From Pseudomonas fluorescens (GTDB taxonomy: Bacteria > Pseudomonadota > Gammaproteobacteria > Pseudomonadales > Pseudomonadaceae), in NCBI RefSeq assembly GCF_005938625.1, contig NZ_VCNJ01000001.1, positions 1 to 64,000 of the forward strand: DNA of 64,000 nt. Reading direction: 5' to 3'. A model generated the notes under the pieces. That model did no database searches. It saw only the letters and a program-made list of their open reading frames with translations, and had not been told where the DNA came from. A program made the translations under genes and the position numbers. Shown here piece by piece: positions 16,348 through 26,182 of the stretch; the first letter of the stretch is position 1; every line of letters starts with the position of its first letter.

Positions 16348-19308
16348 ATGCACCGGAACACGCCCCAAATCACTGTGTATGACGCTCGCGGCGCAGTGGC
16401 GCGCACGGTTGCCTATTGCAGACGTTCTGCCGAGGATGATTCGCAGGCGTACGTTAGCCAAACCGTCGACGACTTCAAGCATCGGGCCAGGCACAGTCGC
16501 GATCCCCGACTGTTTGCGCTGTTTCGAAACGATCCATCGACACCGGCCAACGAAACCAGCGTCACGAGCCTGTCCGGTGCGTCGCTGTTGTCCGTCAATA
16601 GTGACGCGGGCTGGCGGTTGAGTTTGTCCGGGGCCTCCGGTCTGCCAATTGATACCTGGGATCAGAAGCTCAATCACCATCGCATCGACTATGACCAACT
16701 GTTGCGGCCAGCATCGTTTTTCGAGCATGAGGCGCAGGGGGCGGTGCGCCGCAGCGAATGCTTTTCCTATGCGGATAGCAGCGCCGAGTCGGCATCGCAC
16801 AACCGCTGCGGACAGTTGATTCGTCATGACGACACCGCAGGCACGGAAAATTTCGACGAGTTCAGCCTCCTCGGATTGCCCCTGAAGCAGGCTCGGCAGT
16901 TTCTCGACACACTGGATCCGCCGGACTGGCCGCAGAGTCAGGCCCTGCGCGAGATCTTGCTGGAGCCTGAGGTCGCGGTCACCCGCACGGGCTATAACGC
17001 CGTCGGCGAGCCGGTCTATGTACTGGATGCCTTGGGCAATGAACAATGTTCGCGTCAGTCCTTGGCCGGTGCGCTTTCCGAAAGACTTTTGAAGCTGGCA
17101 GGTGCTGATCAATACAGCAGACTGGTCGGTGACGTTCACTACAACGCGGCCGGCCAGGTAGTGCAGCAAACAGCGGGGAACGGGGTCATCACGCGCAGCA
17201 CGTTCCAGGCAGAAAGCGGGCTCCTGAGCACGTTGATCGCCCAGGTTGCAGGCCGGCCCCTGCTACAAAGCCTGGCGTACAACTATGATGCGGTGGGTAA
17301 TCTGATCAGTGTCACAGACAGGGCACAGCCGATCCGATACTTTCGAAATGAGCGCATCGTTGCGGTCAATACCTACCGTTACGACTCCCTTTATCAACTG
17401 ATTGAAGCCAGTGGCTGGCAGCGGATCAATGCGCCAGCAGGCCCGCATTTGCCCGAATTCGTCTCTCCGCCAGATCCCAATCAGTTGGAAAACTATCTGC
17501 AGACGTACCATTACGACGAAAGTGGAAATCTGCTGACAATGCACCACCATGCAGGAAGTGGTCAGCGCACCGAGCGTACTGCTGTGGCCGCATTCAGCAA
17601 TCGCAGTTTGCCGTATACCGCCAACGGTGACCGGCCGGGAGAACAAGAGATAGCCGCCGGGTACGACGCCAATGGAAACCTCAATGTGTTGCAAAAGGGT
17701 CAGAATTTACGCTGGGGCAGTCGCAACCAACTGCTTCAGGTCGATCAGGTCGTCCGTGCCGACTCGGCCAACGATGGCGAGTGCTATATCTATAACGGTG
17801 AAGGCCAACGGGTACGCAAAATCCGCACAACCGACAGCGTCAATCTGACCCGCCTGCATGAAACCCGATATCTGCCCGGGCTGGAATTCCGTAAAGCCCC
17901 CGAGCAAACCCTGCATGTCATCAGCGCGCAGGCCGGTCGCTGCACAGTGCAGGTTTTACATTGGGAGCGAGGCAGGTCGGCGCGGATTGATAAAGATCAA
18001 CAACGTTACATCTTTAACGATCACCTGAACTCCAGCACTCTGGAACTTGATGCCGATGCGCAACTCATCAGTCAGGAAATTTACTACCCGTATGGCGGCA
18101 CAGCCTGGTGGGCCGGGCGTGACAAGGTAGAAGCCAGTTACCGGACGGTGCGCTATTCGGGCCAGGAGCGGGATGCGACAGGCTTGTATTACTACGGGTT
18201 TCGTTATTACCTGCCGTGGCGTCAACGATGGCTGAGTGCCGACCCGGGGGGTGTTCACGACGGGCTGAATTTGTATCGGATGGTGGGCGGAAACCCGATC
18301 GGTTTCGTCGACTTGCAGGGCTTGGCCAAAACGCGAGTGACCCCGACCCAGCGCCTTAAGGCCATTCCATCCGGAGTGGGCCGGGGGATTGTGAAGGGCG
18401 CTGCGGGGTACGCTGCCAAGTATGTTGCGAAGACCGTGATGAAGCTGGCTGCGCAGGAAACTCTGAGAAGCGCGGCAATGGTTCTGAGCGGTGCTTCATG
18501 GGCTTACGCGTCAGCAGGATTCGCGGGGCATTATCTTGAAGCTGCTGGTGTGAGCAGAATCTCTAAAGGTTTGGGAATGGGGGCGGCGGCATTGGGAGGC
18601 CTGGCAGCGGGGGTTGGGGTTGCTTTTCTTTCCAACCCTGTCGATGTGTTGGCCGAAGTTGCAAAAAATCTCGGCAGCGGAGTCACCGGCAGATTGATTT
18701 CCAGTGTTGGTGGTTCCATTGCCTATGACGGCAATGCGACGCCGAGATCGCAAGCGGTGAATGTCGGTGCCGATCTCGCGGTAAATTTTGGCGAGGGCAT
18801 GTTGTTCAGTGCCTTGCCAGGCGCAGTCCCTCCAATCTTGAAGTCGATGTCTAACGGGGCGATGAAAAGTGGTTTGGGTGACTCTATTCGCTCTGCAGCC
18901 TCCGTCCCGGCCAGTTATCGCGAAAGCAATCCGACGTTCCCGACACTCGAAGACATGAAAACATTCGGAAAAGGCTTTCTGCACGATACCGCTATGTCTT
19001 CGGTCTACGGTGTAGGTGATGTATTGATCAACCGTGGGATAGGTACTGCTCTGGGGAATCATGTGGTAGACCCGGTTTTACGAGCCGGCTTTGAAAATCT
19101 TCAGCTCGCCGGTCAGTTCGACGCCCTCGTAGGTGAAAGGGTTTTGTCTGGGGTGGGTCTGCATGAGGTCACCGCCGTTCCCAATGTAACGACGCCCAGA
19201 GCCGATACCGACAGAAATCTGATAAACGCCGCAGAAAAACGAAAACTCTATAAAGAAACCAGGAACGGTGGCCAACGACTACTGAGCAACGCTACGACGT
19301 CTGTCTGA
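16348..19308 (+). CDS. TccC-like RHS repeat protein with unrecognised C-terminal domain
   Basis: This 986-residue protein opens with MHRNTPQITVYDARG, the typical start of TccC-type toxin-complex C subunits. Many YD/RHS repeats follow (for example YNYDAVGNLISVTD and YDANGNLNVLQKG). The RHS core ends with the conserved SGQERDATGLYYYGFRYY and DPGGVHDGLNLYRMVGGNP (Asp632 onward), where such proteins self-cleave by an aspartyl mechanism. Beyond about residue 658 lies a roughly 328-residue variable region rich in Gly and Ala, which I cannot assign. In known Tc toxins this part is the cytotoxic payload inside the RHS shell. No TcA or TcB gene is in the window, so it is an orphan here. It ends 16 bases from a convergent kinase gene. 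Confidence 0.85.
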   Translation: MHRNTPQITVYDARGAVARTVAYCRRSAEDDSQAYVSQTVDDFKHRARHSRDPRLFALFRNDPSTPANETSVTSLSGASLLSVNSDAGWRLSLSGASGLPIDTWDQKLNHHRIDYDQLLRPASFFEHEAQGAVRRSECFSYADSSAESASHNRCGQLIRHDDTAGTENFDEFSLLGLPLKQARQFLDTLDPPDWPQSQALREILLEPEVAVTRTGYNAVGEPVYVLDALGNEQCSRQSLAGALSERLLKLAGADQYSRLVGDVHYNAAGQVVQQTAGNGVITRSTFQAESGLLSTLIAQVAGRPLLQSLAYNYDAVGNLISVTDRAQPIRYFRNERIVAVNTYRYDSLYQLIEASGWQRINAPAGPHLPEFVSPPDPNQLENYLQTYHYDESGNLLTMHHHAGSGQRTERTAVAAFSNRSLPYTANGDRPGEQEIAAGYDANGNLNVLQKGQNLRWGSRNQLLQVDQVVRADSANDGECYIYNGEGQRVRKIRTTDSVNLTRLHETRYLPGLEFRKAPEQTLHVISAQAGRCTVQVLHWERGRSARIDKDQQRYIFNDHLNSSTLELDADAQLISQEIYYPYGGTAWWAGRDKVEASYRTVRYSGQERDATGLYYYGFRYYLPWRQRWLSADPGGVHDGLNLYRMVGGNPIGFVDLQGLAKTRVTPTQRLKAIPSGVGRGIVKGAAGYAAKYVAKTVMKLAAQETLRSAAMVLSGASWAYASAGFAGHYLEAAGVSRISKGLGMGAAALGGLAAGVGVAFLSNPVDVLAEVAKNLGSGVTGRLISSVGGSIAYDGNATPRSQAVNVGADLAVNFGEGMLFSALPGAVPPILKSMSNGAMKSGLGDSIRSAASVPASYRESNPTFPTLEDMKTFGKGFLHDTAMSSVYGVGDVLINRGIGTALGNHVVDPVLRAGFENLQLAGQFDALVGERVLSGVGLHEVTAVPNVTTPRADTDRNLINAAEKRKLYKETRNGGQRLLSNATTSV

Positions 19309-19324
19309 TGAGATGAGCGATTGG

Positions 19325-20995
19325 TCATTGCCGAATCATTTCCCTGACCTTGGCGGTCAACAGGTCAAAAGTGAACGGTTTGGTGATCATCTGCATCCCT
19401 GAATCGAGGAACCCGCCGCGCACCGCCGCGTGCTCGGCGTATCCGGTGATAAACAGCACCTTCAACCCCGGCCGATATTGACGGCCGACTTCCGCCAGTT
19501 GCCGGCCGTTCATGCCCGGCAGGCCGACATCGCTGATCAGCAGATCAATGCGCTGCGTCGAGTTCAGAATCGGCACGGCGCTGTCGGCATCCCAGGCTTC
19601 GACGAAGGCATAACCCAATTCACCGAGCACCGCGCAAACCAGTACGCGCACGGCCGGGTCATCTTCGACGATCAGCACGGTTTCGCCATCTAGCGCATCC
19701 GGTGCCTGTTGAATGTCGGGGTCGGGACTTTCCAGTTCTTCACCGCGAAAGCGCGGCAGGTAGAGCCTGACCGTGGTGCCCTCATCGATTTCACTGTCGA
19801 TCGAGACATGGCCTCGGGACTGCTTGCTGAAACCGTAGATCATCGACAGGCCCAGCCCCGTGCCCTGGCCGATCGGTTTGGTGGTGAAGAAAGGGTCGAA
19901 CGCACGATTGATGACACTCTGCGGCATGCCGCTGCCGTTGTCGGTGACACTGAGCATCACGTAATCACCGGGTTCGAGGTTGCTGTAGGCTTCAGTGAAA
20001 TCGCGTTTGAGCACCTGATTGCTGGTCTCGACCACCAGTTTGCCGCCGTCGGGCATGGCATCACGGGCATTGATCACCAGGTTGAGCAGGGCGCTTTCCA
20101 GTTGATTGGGGTCGGCCTCGGCCACCCATAGTTTGTCGTTGAGGCGCATGTCCAGTTGAATGCTTTCGTTGAGGCTGCGTTGCAGCAGCTCACCCATGGA
20201 CAACACCAGCGTGTTCATCTGCACGGCTTTGGAGTCGAGCGACTGGCGACGTGAAAACGCCAGTAGACGATGGGTCAGACCGGCGGCGCGATTGGCCGAG
20301 GTCACGCCAAGATCGATCAGACTGTCGAGGTCATCGGTGCGGCCACGGGCCAGACGCCGACGCAATAACTCCAGGCTGCCGATGATGCCTGTGAGCATAT
20401 TGTTGAAGTCGTGCGCGATGCCGCCGGTGAGTTGGCCGACCGCTTCCATTTTCTGCGACTGGCGCAGCGCCTCTTCATTGTGACGCAGTTGCGCGGTGCG
20501 TTCCTCGACCTGTTGCTCAAGCGTTTCCAGGGTCGATTGCAGACGCCGTTCGCTCTCACTCAAGTCGATCAGCCGGTCGCGAGCCTCGTATTGTCGTCGG
20601 CGGCCGCGCAATGCGGCGGAGACCATACTGACCAGCGTTGCGGGGTGAAACGGGCGTTCAAGGAATGTCACGTTGCCCAGCAGATCGCTCAGGCGCGAGG
20701 AGGGGCCTTGTTCCTGACCGCCGTGATGGGTCAACAGCACAATGGGCAGATCCGACCAGGCCGGTTGCTGTTCGAGGTGCAGGAACAACACCTCCAGCTC
20801 CGGCCCGCGCAACGCTTCGGCGGCGACCAGCACCAGACCGGCACCCAGTTCCAGTTCGCTGCATAGCGAGCCAAGGCTGGGTGTGACTAAACCTTCGAAG
20901 CCGGCCTCGTTGAGGATCATCAGCGCAATCTGGCTGTCGCGACCCACAGGCGCCAGGATCAGCGCCCGTTCGGCCAGCGGCACCTGGACCGTCAC
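19325..20995 (-). CDS. Hybrid histidine kinase with degenerate N-terminal receiver
   Basis: This 556-residue protein has three parts. Residues 1-125 look like a receiver fold ([41 protein letters not shown]) but lack the acidic pocket and phosphoacceptor aspartate, so this is a pseudo-receiver. A coiled coil follows, then His[13 protein letters not shown] with His195 and an HATPase ([28 protein letters not shown]). A normal receiver ends the protein ([13 protein letters not shown]). It starts at a GTG that overlaps the KaiC-like gene stop by four bases (GTGA), so the two are translationally coupled. No membrane helix is present. Confidence 0.88.
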   Translation of the reverse strand: MTVQVPLAERALILAPVGRDSQIALMILNEAGFEGLVTPSLGSLCSELELGAGLVLVAAEALRGPELEVLFLHLEQQPAWSDLPIVLLTHHGGQEQGPSSRLSDLLGNVTFLERPFHPATLVSMVSAALRGRRRQYEARDRLIDLSESERRLQSTLETLEQQVEERTAQLRHNEEALRQSQKMEAVGQLTGGIAHDFNNMLTGIIGSLELLRRRLARGRTDDLDSLIDLGVTSANRAAGLTHRLLAFSRRQSLDSKAVQMNTLVLSMGELLQRSLNESIQLDMRLNDKLWVAEADPNQLESALLNLVINARDAMPDGGKLVVETSNQVLKRDFTEAYSNLEPGDYVMLSVTDNGSGMPQSVINRAFDPFFTTKPIGQGTGLGLSMIYGFSKQSRGHVSIDSEIDEGTTVRLYLPRFRGEELESPDPDIQQAPDALDGETVLIVEDDPAVRVLVCAVLGELGYAFVEAWDADSAVPILNSTQRIDLLISDVGLPGMNGRQLAEVGRQYRPGLKVLFITGYAEHAAVRGGFLDSGMQMITKPFTFDLLTAKVREMIRQ

Positions 20996-22494
20996 AAGTT
21001 TTCTTCCCGAAGCAACGGATTACTCGCGCCCAGGTAGGTGGGGACGCCACGCAGCACGCCCTGAAAGGCTTCCAGCGGTTCGCCGATGGTCATGCCTTGC
21101 GTGGAAATGCGGTATTCACGAATGGTCGATTCGTGGCTGCCGGTACGTTTCTTGATGATCGAGATCGCGCGGCGGACTTTGCCCAATGCTTCGAAGTAGC
21201 GCAACAGAATCACCGTGTCAGCCAGATAAGTAATGTCGACCGGCGCTTGCATGTCGCCGACCAGGCCATGTTGAGCGACGGTCATGAAAGTCGCCGCGCC
21301 TTTGCGGTTCAGGTACAGCAACAGTTCGTGCATGTGCAGCACCAGCGCATTTTCTTCCGGCATTGCTGCCTGATAGCCGTTGATGCTATCGATGACTACG
21401 GTTTTGATTTGACCTTCATCGACGCAGCGACGCACGCGATGGGAGAACTCGCCCGGCGACAGTTCAGCGGCGTCGACTTGTTCGATCAACAGATTGCCGG
21501 TGGCTTGCAGTGCCTTGAGGTCGATGCCGATGTTGTTCATCCGCTCGAATAGCAGGCCGAGTTCTTCATCGAAGATAAACAGCGCAGCTTTTTCCCCGCG
21601 TTGTACGGCAGCGGCGGCGAAGATCATCGAGATCAGCGATTTGCCGGTACCGGCAGGGCCGAGAATCAGCGTACTGGAGCCGGTTTCGATGCCGCCGCCG
21701 AGCAGGGCGTCCATTTCCGGGATGCCACTGGACAGCTGCAAACGCGCATAGTCACCGCGATGTTCAGCCGCCACCAGCCGTGGGAACACATGCACGCCAT
21801 CGCCCATGATGGTGAAGTCGTGGAAACCACCGCGATACTTCTGGCCACGGTACTTGACCACCCGCACGCGTCGGCGCTCGGCGCCGTAGTTGGGCGTCAG
21901 CTCTTCGAGGCGAATCACCCCGTGAGCCACGCTGTGTACGGTTTTGTCGAGGGATTCGGTGGTCAGGTCGTCGAGCAGCAGTACGGTGGCGTTGTAACGC
22001 ACGAAGTAATGCTTGATGGCCAGAATCTGTCGGCGATAACGCAACGAGCTCTGCGCCAGCAAGCGAATCTCCGACAGGCTGTCGAGCACCACGCGCGTGG
22101 GCTTGAAGCGTTCGACTGCTTCGAAAATCTGCTTGGTGGCTTCGCCCAGTTCCAGGTCAGAGGAATACAGCAGGCTCTGCTGGTGCTCAGCATTGAGCAG
22201 GCTTTCCGGGGGCGTCAGCTCGAAGATCTTGATGTTGTCATCCAGCGTCCAGCCGTGGGACAGCGCCCCTTGCCTTAGTTCGCGCTCGGTTTCCGAGAGC
22301 GTGATGTACAACGAGCGTTCGCCGGCTTTCGCGCCGGCCAGGAGAAAATGCAAAGCGACCGTGGTTTTACCGGTACCGGGTTCACCCTCCAGCAGGAAAA
22401 CATGACCGCGAGACAAACCACCGGCCAGGATGTCGTCCAGACCCACAATGCCGGTAGCGGCTTTCGCACTGATCAACTCGTTAGAAGTAGACAA
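20992..22494 (-). CDS. KaiC-like double-domain RecA-fold ATPase
   Basis: This roughly 500-residue protein has two tandem KaiC/RadA-type ATPase domains. The first P-loop is GEPGTGKTT (Lys43) and the second is GPAGTGKS (Lys285). Each is followed by the strand and acidic residues usual for the family (YITLSETERELRQG; FIFDEELG). KaiC paralogues outside cyanobacteria are linked to stress responses and signalling rather than a proven clock. No kaiB or kaiA is adjacent. The most plausible start is a TTG at 22494 (MSTSNELI), 6 bases after GAGAGGG; an ATG at 22509 is an alternative. The gene overlaps the downstream kinase gene by four bases, so the pair probably works together. Confidence 0.85.
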   Translation of the reverse strand: MSTSNELISAKAATGIVGLDDILAGGLSRGHVFLLEGEPGTGKTTVALHFLLAGAKAGERSLYITLSETERELRQGALSHGWTLDDNIKIFELTPPESLLNAEHQQSLLYSSDLELGEATKQIFEAVERFKPTRVVLDSLSEIRLLAQSSLRYRRQILAIKHYFVRYNATVLLLDDLTTESLDKTVHSVAHGVIRLEELTPNYGAERRRVRVVKYRGQKYRGGFHDFTIMGDGVHVFPRLVAAEHRGDYARLQLSSGIPEMDALLGGGIETGSSTLILGPAGTGKSLISMIFAAAAVQRGEKAALFIFDEELGLLFERMNNIGIDLKALQATGNLLIEQVDAAELSPGEFSHRVRRCVDEGQIKTVVIDSINGYQAAMPEENALVLHMHELLLYLNRKGAATFMTVAQHGLVGDMQAPVDITYLADTVILLRYFEALGKVRRAISIIKKRTGSHESTIREYRISTQGMTIGEPLEAFQGVLRGVPTYLGASNPLLREENL

Positions 22495-22625
22495 AAAATG
22501 CCCTCTCATGACTAAGGGAAGCGAGGCCGCCAACTTATCGAGCGGCCTGAATAACTTGACCTTGCGCCGTGATGGCAGTTCCGAAATTCCTTGCGAGATG
22601 TGTCGAGCGTACTGTCGAAAGTGGT

Positions 22626-23681
22626 TCAGAGGCCTTGCTGCAAGGCCGGATCATCCGGGTTGAGCTGTTCCAGCTGCGCCAACAGAATTTGCACGTTCTG
22701 CAGTTGGCCGCTTTCCTTCCAGTAGTTGATCAGCAAAACCCGCGCCTTGCGGTCAGCGGGGTGGCGCTGGACGATTTCCTGCAATTGCTTTTGTGCCGCT
22801 TCCAGTTCTTCGGCGCTGTGCAGGGTGGTGGCGAGGTCGTAGCGGTAATCCTTGTTGTCTGGCTCAAGTTCGACGGCTTTGGACAAACCGAGCAGGGCGT
22901 ATTCGCGCTGATCGTGGTGCAACAGCCAAAGACCCAAGGCATGTTGCAGATAAGCCGAGTCAGGTTGTGCCTTGAGTTGCTGGCCCAGCAGTTGCCGGGC
23001 GGCGTCGGTTTGGCCCTGGCGATCGAGGACATCGATCTGCATCACCAGCGCCTGCAGATTGCCGGGTTCCAGGCGCAGGGTATTGTCGAGCGCGACCTGC
23101 GCCTCTTTGAGTTCGGCGTTGTGTAGATGCAGCCGGGCGAGTTGCGCGTAGTTGGCGGCGCTTTCCGGTTGTGCCTTGAGCGTTTGTTCCCAGCCGTCGA
23201 TTGCTTGTTGCAATGGCGCGAAATACAGACCCAGTTCATCCGGCGTCAAGCCCAGCAGGGCATTGATCGCGGCAAAGCGCACGGTTTGCTCCTCATCCTC
23301 AAGCAGGGGGCCGAGCAACAGGCTGCGTTGCCCGCCCGGCACCAGTCCCACCACGCTTTTGATTGCCGCCAGCCGCACCGCGGGGGCTTCGTTCTGTAAG
23401 TCAGTGTCAGCCAGTTTCAATGCTTGCGGGCTTGGGTAATTGGGCAGTTCACCATGCAGCCACACGCGGCGCTTGATCGAGATGTCCGGTCGGCCCAGTT
23501 GCTGATACAGCTGACGCGCCGCGCCCGGCTCGCCGGTGCGTGCGGCATTCAGCGCTTCGCTGTAGCCGTGCTTGATCGCATCGGGTATGACCGGGACGGT
23601 ACTGCGCACAGATATCCAGGCCACGACGACGACAAGCACAAGGCCCAGGCTGATAAGCAGGTAGCGGCGAGACTGAGGCAT
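22626..23681 (-). CDS. Membrane-anchored HEAT/TPR repeat protein
   Basis: This 351-residue protein begins MPQSRRYLLISLGLVLVVVV, a single N-terminal membrane anchor or uncleaved signal, with the rest probably in the periplasm. Two HEAT-like helical repeats follow (PAVRLAAIKSVVGLVPGG, QTVRFAAINALLGLTPDE). Then come several TPR units (ANYAQLARLHLHNAELKEAQ, AYLQHALGLWLLHHDQREYA, KDYRYDLATTLHSAEELEAA). Such repeats serve as protein-binding scaffolds, and no catalytic motif is visible. The ATG at 23681 is chosen over 23741 because the anchor then sits at the true N-terminus. It lies about 130 bases upstream of the KaiC-like gene on the same strand; a functional link is not shown. Confidence 0.75.
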   Translation of the reverse strand: MPQSRRYLLISLGLVLVVVVAWISVRSTVPVIPDAIKHGYSEALNAARTGEPGAARQLYQQLGRPDISIKRRVWLHGELPNYPSPQALKLADTDLQNEAPAVRLAAIKSVVGLVPGGQRSLLLGPLLEDEEQTVRFAAINALLGLTPDELGLYFAPLQQAIDGWEQTLKAQPESAANYAQLARLHLHNAELKEAQVALDNTLRLEPGNLQALVMQIDVLDRQGQTDAARQLLGQQLKAQPDSAYLQHALGLWLLHHDQREYALLGLSKAVELEPDNKDYRYDLATTLHSAEELEAAQKQLQEIVQRHPADRKARVLLINYWKESGQLQNVQILLAQLEQLNPDDPALQQGL

Positions 23682-23852
23682 GCAGGTTTCCGAAACAGGC
23701 GTTCTTGAGCGGAGCGGCAAGCTTCGGTCAGCTCGGGCCACGAGTCAAACCCTGTGCATGCGAATCCCCCTACAAGTTGCGTCGACTCAGTTACCCGTCA
23801 GGCTTTCGATGCAGTGTCTACGCTTGCAGAAGTCGTTTCGTTGAGTGTGCCC

Positions 23853-25988
23853 ATGCAAGCCCTGTTCACTTACTTCAAGGCGGTGATCCATCCGGGTCAG
23901 GCTGTCCTGCTGTTTGCCCTGCGAACCATTGTGGCGGGATTGTTGACGCTGTATCTGGCGTTCTTGTTCGATCTCGATCAGCCGAAGTGGTCGATCATGG
24001 CGGTGGTCATTGTCAGTCAGCCGTTGGCCGGGATGGCGCTGGCACGCAGTTTCGGCCAGGTGATCGGCACGACCCTCGGGGCGGCGGTGGCGGTATTGAT
24101 CATGGCCATCTTTCCTCAGGCACCGCTGCCATTCATTACCACCCTGGCCCTGTGGCTGGCGCTGTGCACGGCCGGCGGTACGTTGCTGCGCTACACCAGC
24201 TCGCAAGCCTTTGTGCTCAGTGGTTACACCGCAGTGGTGGTGGCGTTGCTGGCGATTCCGGATCAGGACGGCACGTTTCTATTGGCGGTTACCCGCGTTA
24301 CCGAAACCCTGTTGGCCGTGGCCTGCGTATGCGTGGTCAGCCTGTTGACGGCACGCCCGCAAGCGGTGGCCAAGGGGTATTTCGCCAAGGTTGATCAAGT
24401 CATCAAACTGGCCGCCAGTCACGCTGCGGCGGTGCTTCGCACGGAAGAAAGCGAGGCCGAGTTCCAGCGCCGACAGATGCAGTTGCTCGGTGAGATCAGT
24501 GCCCTCGAAGGCCTGCGCCGGCACTTGTATTTCGATGCGCCACGGTTGCGCAGCGCCAACCATCTGGTGCTGCTGCTGGGCAATCAACTGATGCTGTTGA
24601 CCTCGCGATTGACCGCACTGCGTCATCAGCGCGAACTGCTCACCGAACGCTGGGAGGGCGATCTGCCGTTGGACATTCAGCGCCTGCGCGCTGAAGAGCT
24701 GGCGTTACTCGACCAATTGGCGGAGCAGGGGCGCTCGCTGCCTGCAAACACGCGTCATCAGTTCGTCACGCTGCAACATCAGTTCGAGGTTCTGGCTTAT
24801 CAGGCCGAGCAATTGACCGAAGACATGAGCGCCACTTTGCGTTCACTGGCCTGGGCGTTGCGCTGGGAACAGGCGCGGCTGTTGCAGCAACTCGAGCAGA
24901 TCCTCGAATTGAGCGATGCCATTCAGGAAGGGCGCGAGGCCAGTTGCCTCTATCGCGGTCAGGTCAGCCCGCTGCATCTGGATTTCACCCTGGCGTCGAT
25001 GAATGCGATCCGCGCTTTCACCGCGTTGCTGGTGGCCGGGTTGATCTGGATCGAAACCGCTTGGGACGGTGCGCGGGGCGGAATGATCCTGGTGGGAATT
25101 CTCTGTTCGCTGATGGCCACGTTTCCGCGTCCACTCATGGCGGCGCAGAGTTATGCCCGAGGCTTGGGCCTGGCGCTGGTGGTCTCGGCGCTCTATCAAT
25201 TCATGCTGGTGCCAGCGATCAGCGATTTCGAGCTGTTGGCATTGCTGCTGGCGCCGCTGCTATATGTGATTGCAATCGGTCTGGCCAGCCCGGCCACTGC
25301 GGGAATCGGCATGGGCCTGGGATTGTCGAGTTTTCTCATGCTTGGCCCACAGAATATCGGTACCGGGCAGAATACGGCGATCCAATGGTTCGAGTTCGCC
25401 GGCGCCTACGTCAGTGCGGCAATGCTCGCCTTGATCGTCTATGCGTGGATTTTTCCGTTTCGCCCGGCGTGGCGTCTTCGCCGCTTGTACAACGAAGCGC
25501 GCGAGCAGGTGTATGCGCTGAGCAAAACCCCGGCGACCGATGAACACCAGTTTGCCTTTGAAAGCCGCATGGTCGATCGCCTGACCAGCATGCTCGGCCT
25601 GCTGCCAGCGGTGAACAGCCGTGCCATGCAGCAACTCTATGAAATCAGTCTGGGCTGTGTGGCACTGGGTGTGGCAATGCATCAGTTGCGTCAGCAGGCG
25701 CACAACAATGCGCTGCTGACAGATGCCTTTGTTCAGCGTCTGGCTTCGGCCGTGCGCAAGACCGGGCGCTTTGTCGCCGGGCGGCAAGATGTGCAACTGG
25801 CGCCGTTATTGACCACGCTGCATACACTTGGCGATGAGCTGGATGAACTGCATGTCGCCAGCCATGAGCATGTCTGGTCGCTGTTTCGTATGCGTGTGGC
25901 CCTGTTGATCGTCGTGTCATTTCTGCAACGCCACGGTGACGCTATCCAGCGCTCTGTTCCGGAAGGAGAAACCGCTCTTGCCCATTGA
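23853..25988 (+). CDS. FUSC-family efflux transporter (AaeB-like)
   Basis: This roughly 711-residue inner-membrane protein has two hydrophobic blocks (about 1-165 and 380-530), each with several membrane helices, separated and followed by long cytoplasmic helical regions. This layout is typical of the fusaric acid resistance / AaeB family, which exports aromatic carboxylic acids. Each block begins with a similar pattern (TIVAGLLTLYLAF; TALLVAGLIWIETAWDG). The ATG at 23853 is chosen by family likeness (MQALFTYFKAVIHPGQA) although its ribosome-binding site is weak; an upstream in-frame start at 23754 exists. It overlaps a DUF1656 gene and is followed by an HlyD-like adaptor, so the three form an efflux operon. 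Confidence 0.88.
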   Translation: MQALFTYFKAVIHPGQAVLLFALRTIVAGLLTLYLAFLFDLDQPKWSIMAVVIVSQPLAGMALARSFGQVIGTTLGAAVAVLIMAIFPQAPLPFITTLALWLALCTAGGTLLRYTSSQAFVLSGYTAVVVALLAIPDQDGTFLLAVTRVTETLLAVACVCVVSLLTARPQAVAKGYFAKVDQVIKLAASHAAAVLRTEESEAEFQRRQMQLLGEISALEGLRRHLYFDAPRLRSANHLVLLLGNQLMLLTSRLTALRHQRELLTERWEGDLPLDIQRLRAEELALLDQLAEQGRSLPANTRHQFVTLQHQFEVLAYQAEQLTEDMSATLRSLAWALRWEQARLLQQLEQILELSDAIQEGREASCLYRGQVSPLHLDFTLASMNAIRAFTALLVAGLIWIETAWDGARGGMILVGILCSLMATFPRPLMAAQSYARGLGLALVVSALYQFMLVPAISDFELLALLLAPLLYVIAIGLASPATAGIGMGLGLSSFLMLGPQNIGTGQNTAIQWFEFAGAYVSAAMLALIVYAWIFPFRPAWRLRRLYNEAREQVYALSKTPATDEHQFAFESRMVDRLTSMLGLLPAVNSRAMQQLYEISLGCVALGVAMHQLRQQAHNNALLTDAFVQRLASAVRKTGRFVAGRQDVQLAPLLTTLHTLGDELDELHVASHEHVWSLFRMRVALLIVVSFLQRHGDAIQRSVPEGETALAH

Positions 25989-26178
25989 TTTCGAGATCGG
26001 CGGTGTTTATCTGCCGCCCATTGCCCAGGCGTTGCTGTTGGCCATACCGATCTTCATGGTGCTGGACTGGGGGTTGCGGCGACTTGGCGTACTGCGTCTG
26101 GTCTGGCATGAAGCACTGTTCGAAGGCGCTTTGTATGCCTGCGTCTGTGCCACGCTGATTTTGCTGATGGGAGCCTGA
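25978..26178 (+). CDS. DUF1656 small membrane protein (AaeX-like)
   Basis: This 66-residue protein has two membrane helices (about 12-30 and 45-64) and matches the DUF1656 pattern, including the FEIGGVYLPP opening and RLVWHEALFEGALY. The start is a TTG at 25978 with a strong GGAAGGAGAA ribosome-binding site; it overlaps the end of the FUSC gene by 11 bases. Proteins of this type sit between the FUSC permease and the HlyD adaptor in aaeXAB-like operons and are presumed small accessory subunits. Confidence 0.85.
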   Translation: MPIDFEIGGVYLPPIAQALLLAIPIFMVLDWGLRRLGVLRLVWHEALFEGALYACVCATLILLMGA

Positions 26179-26182
26179 TGCC

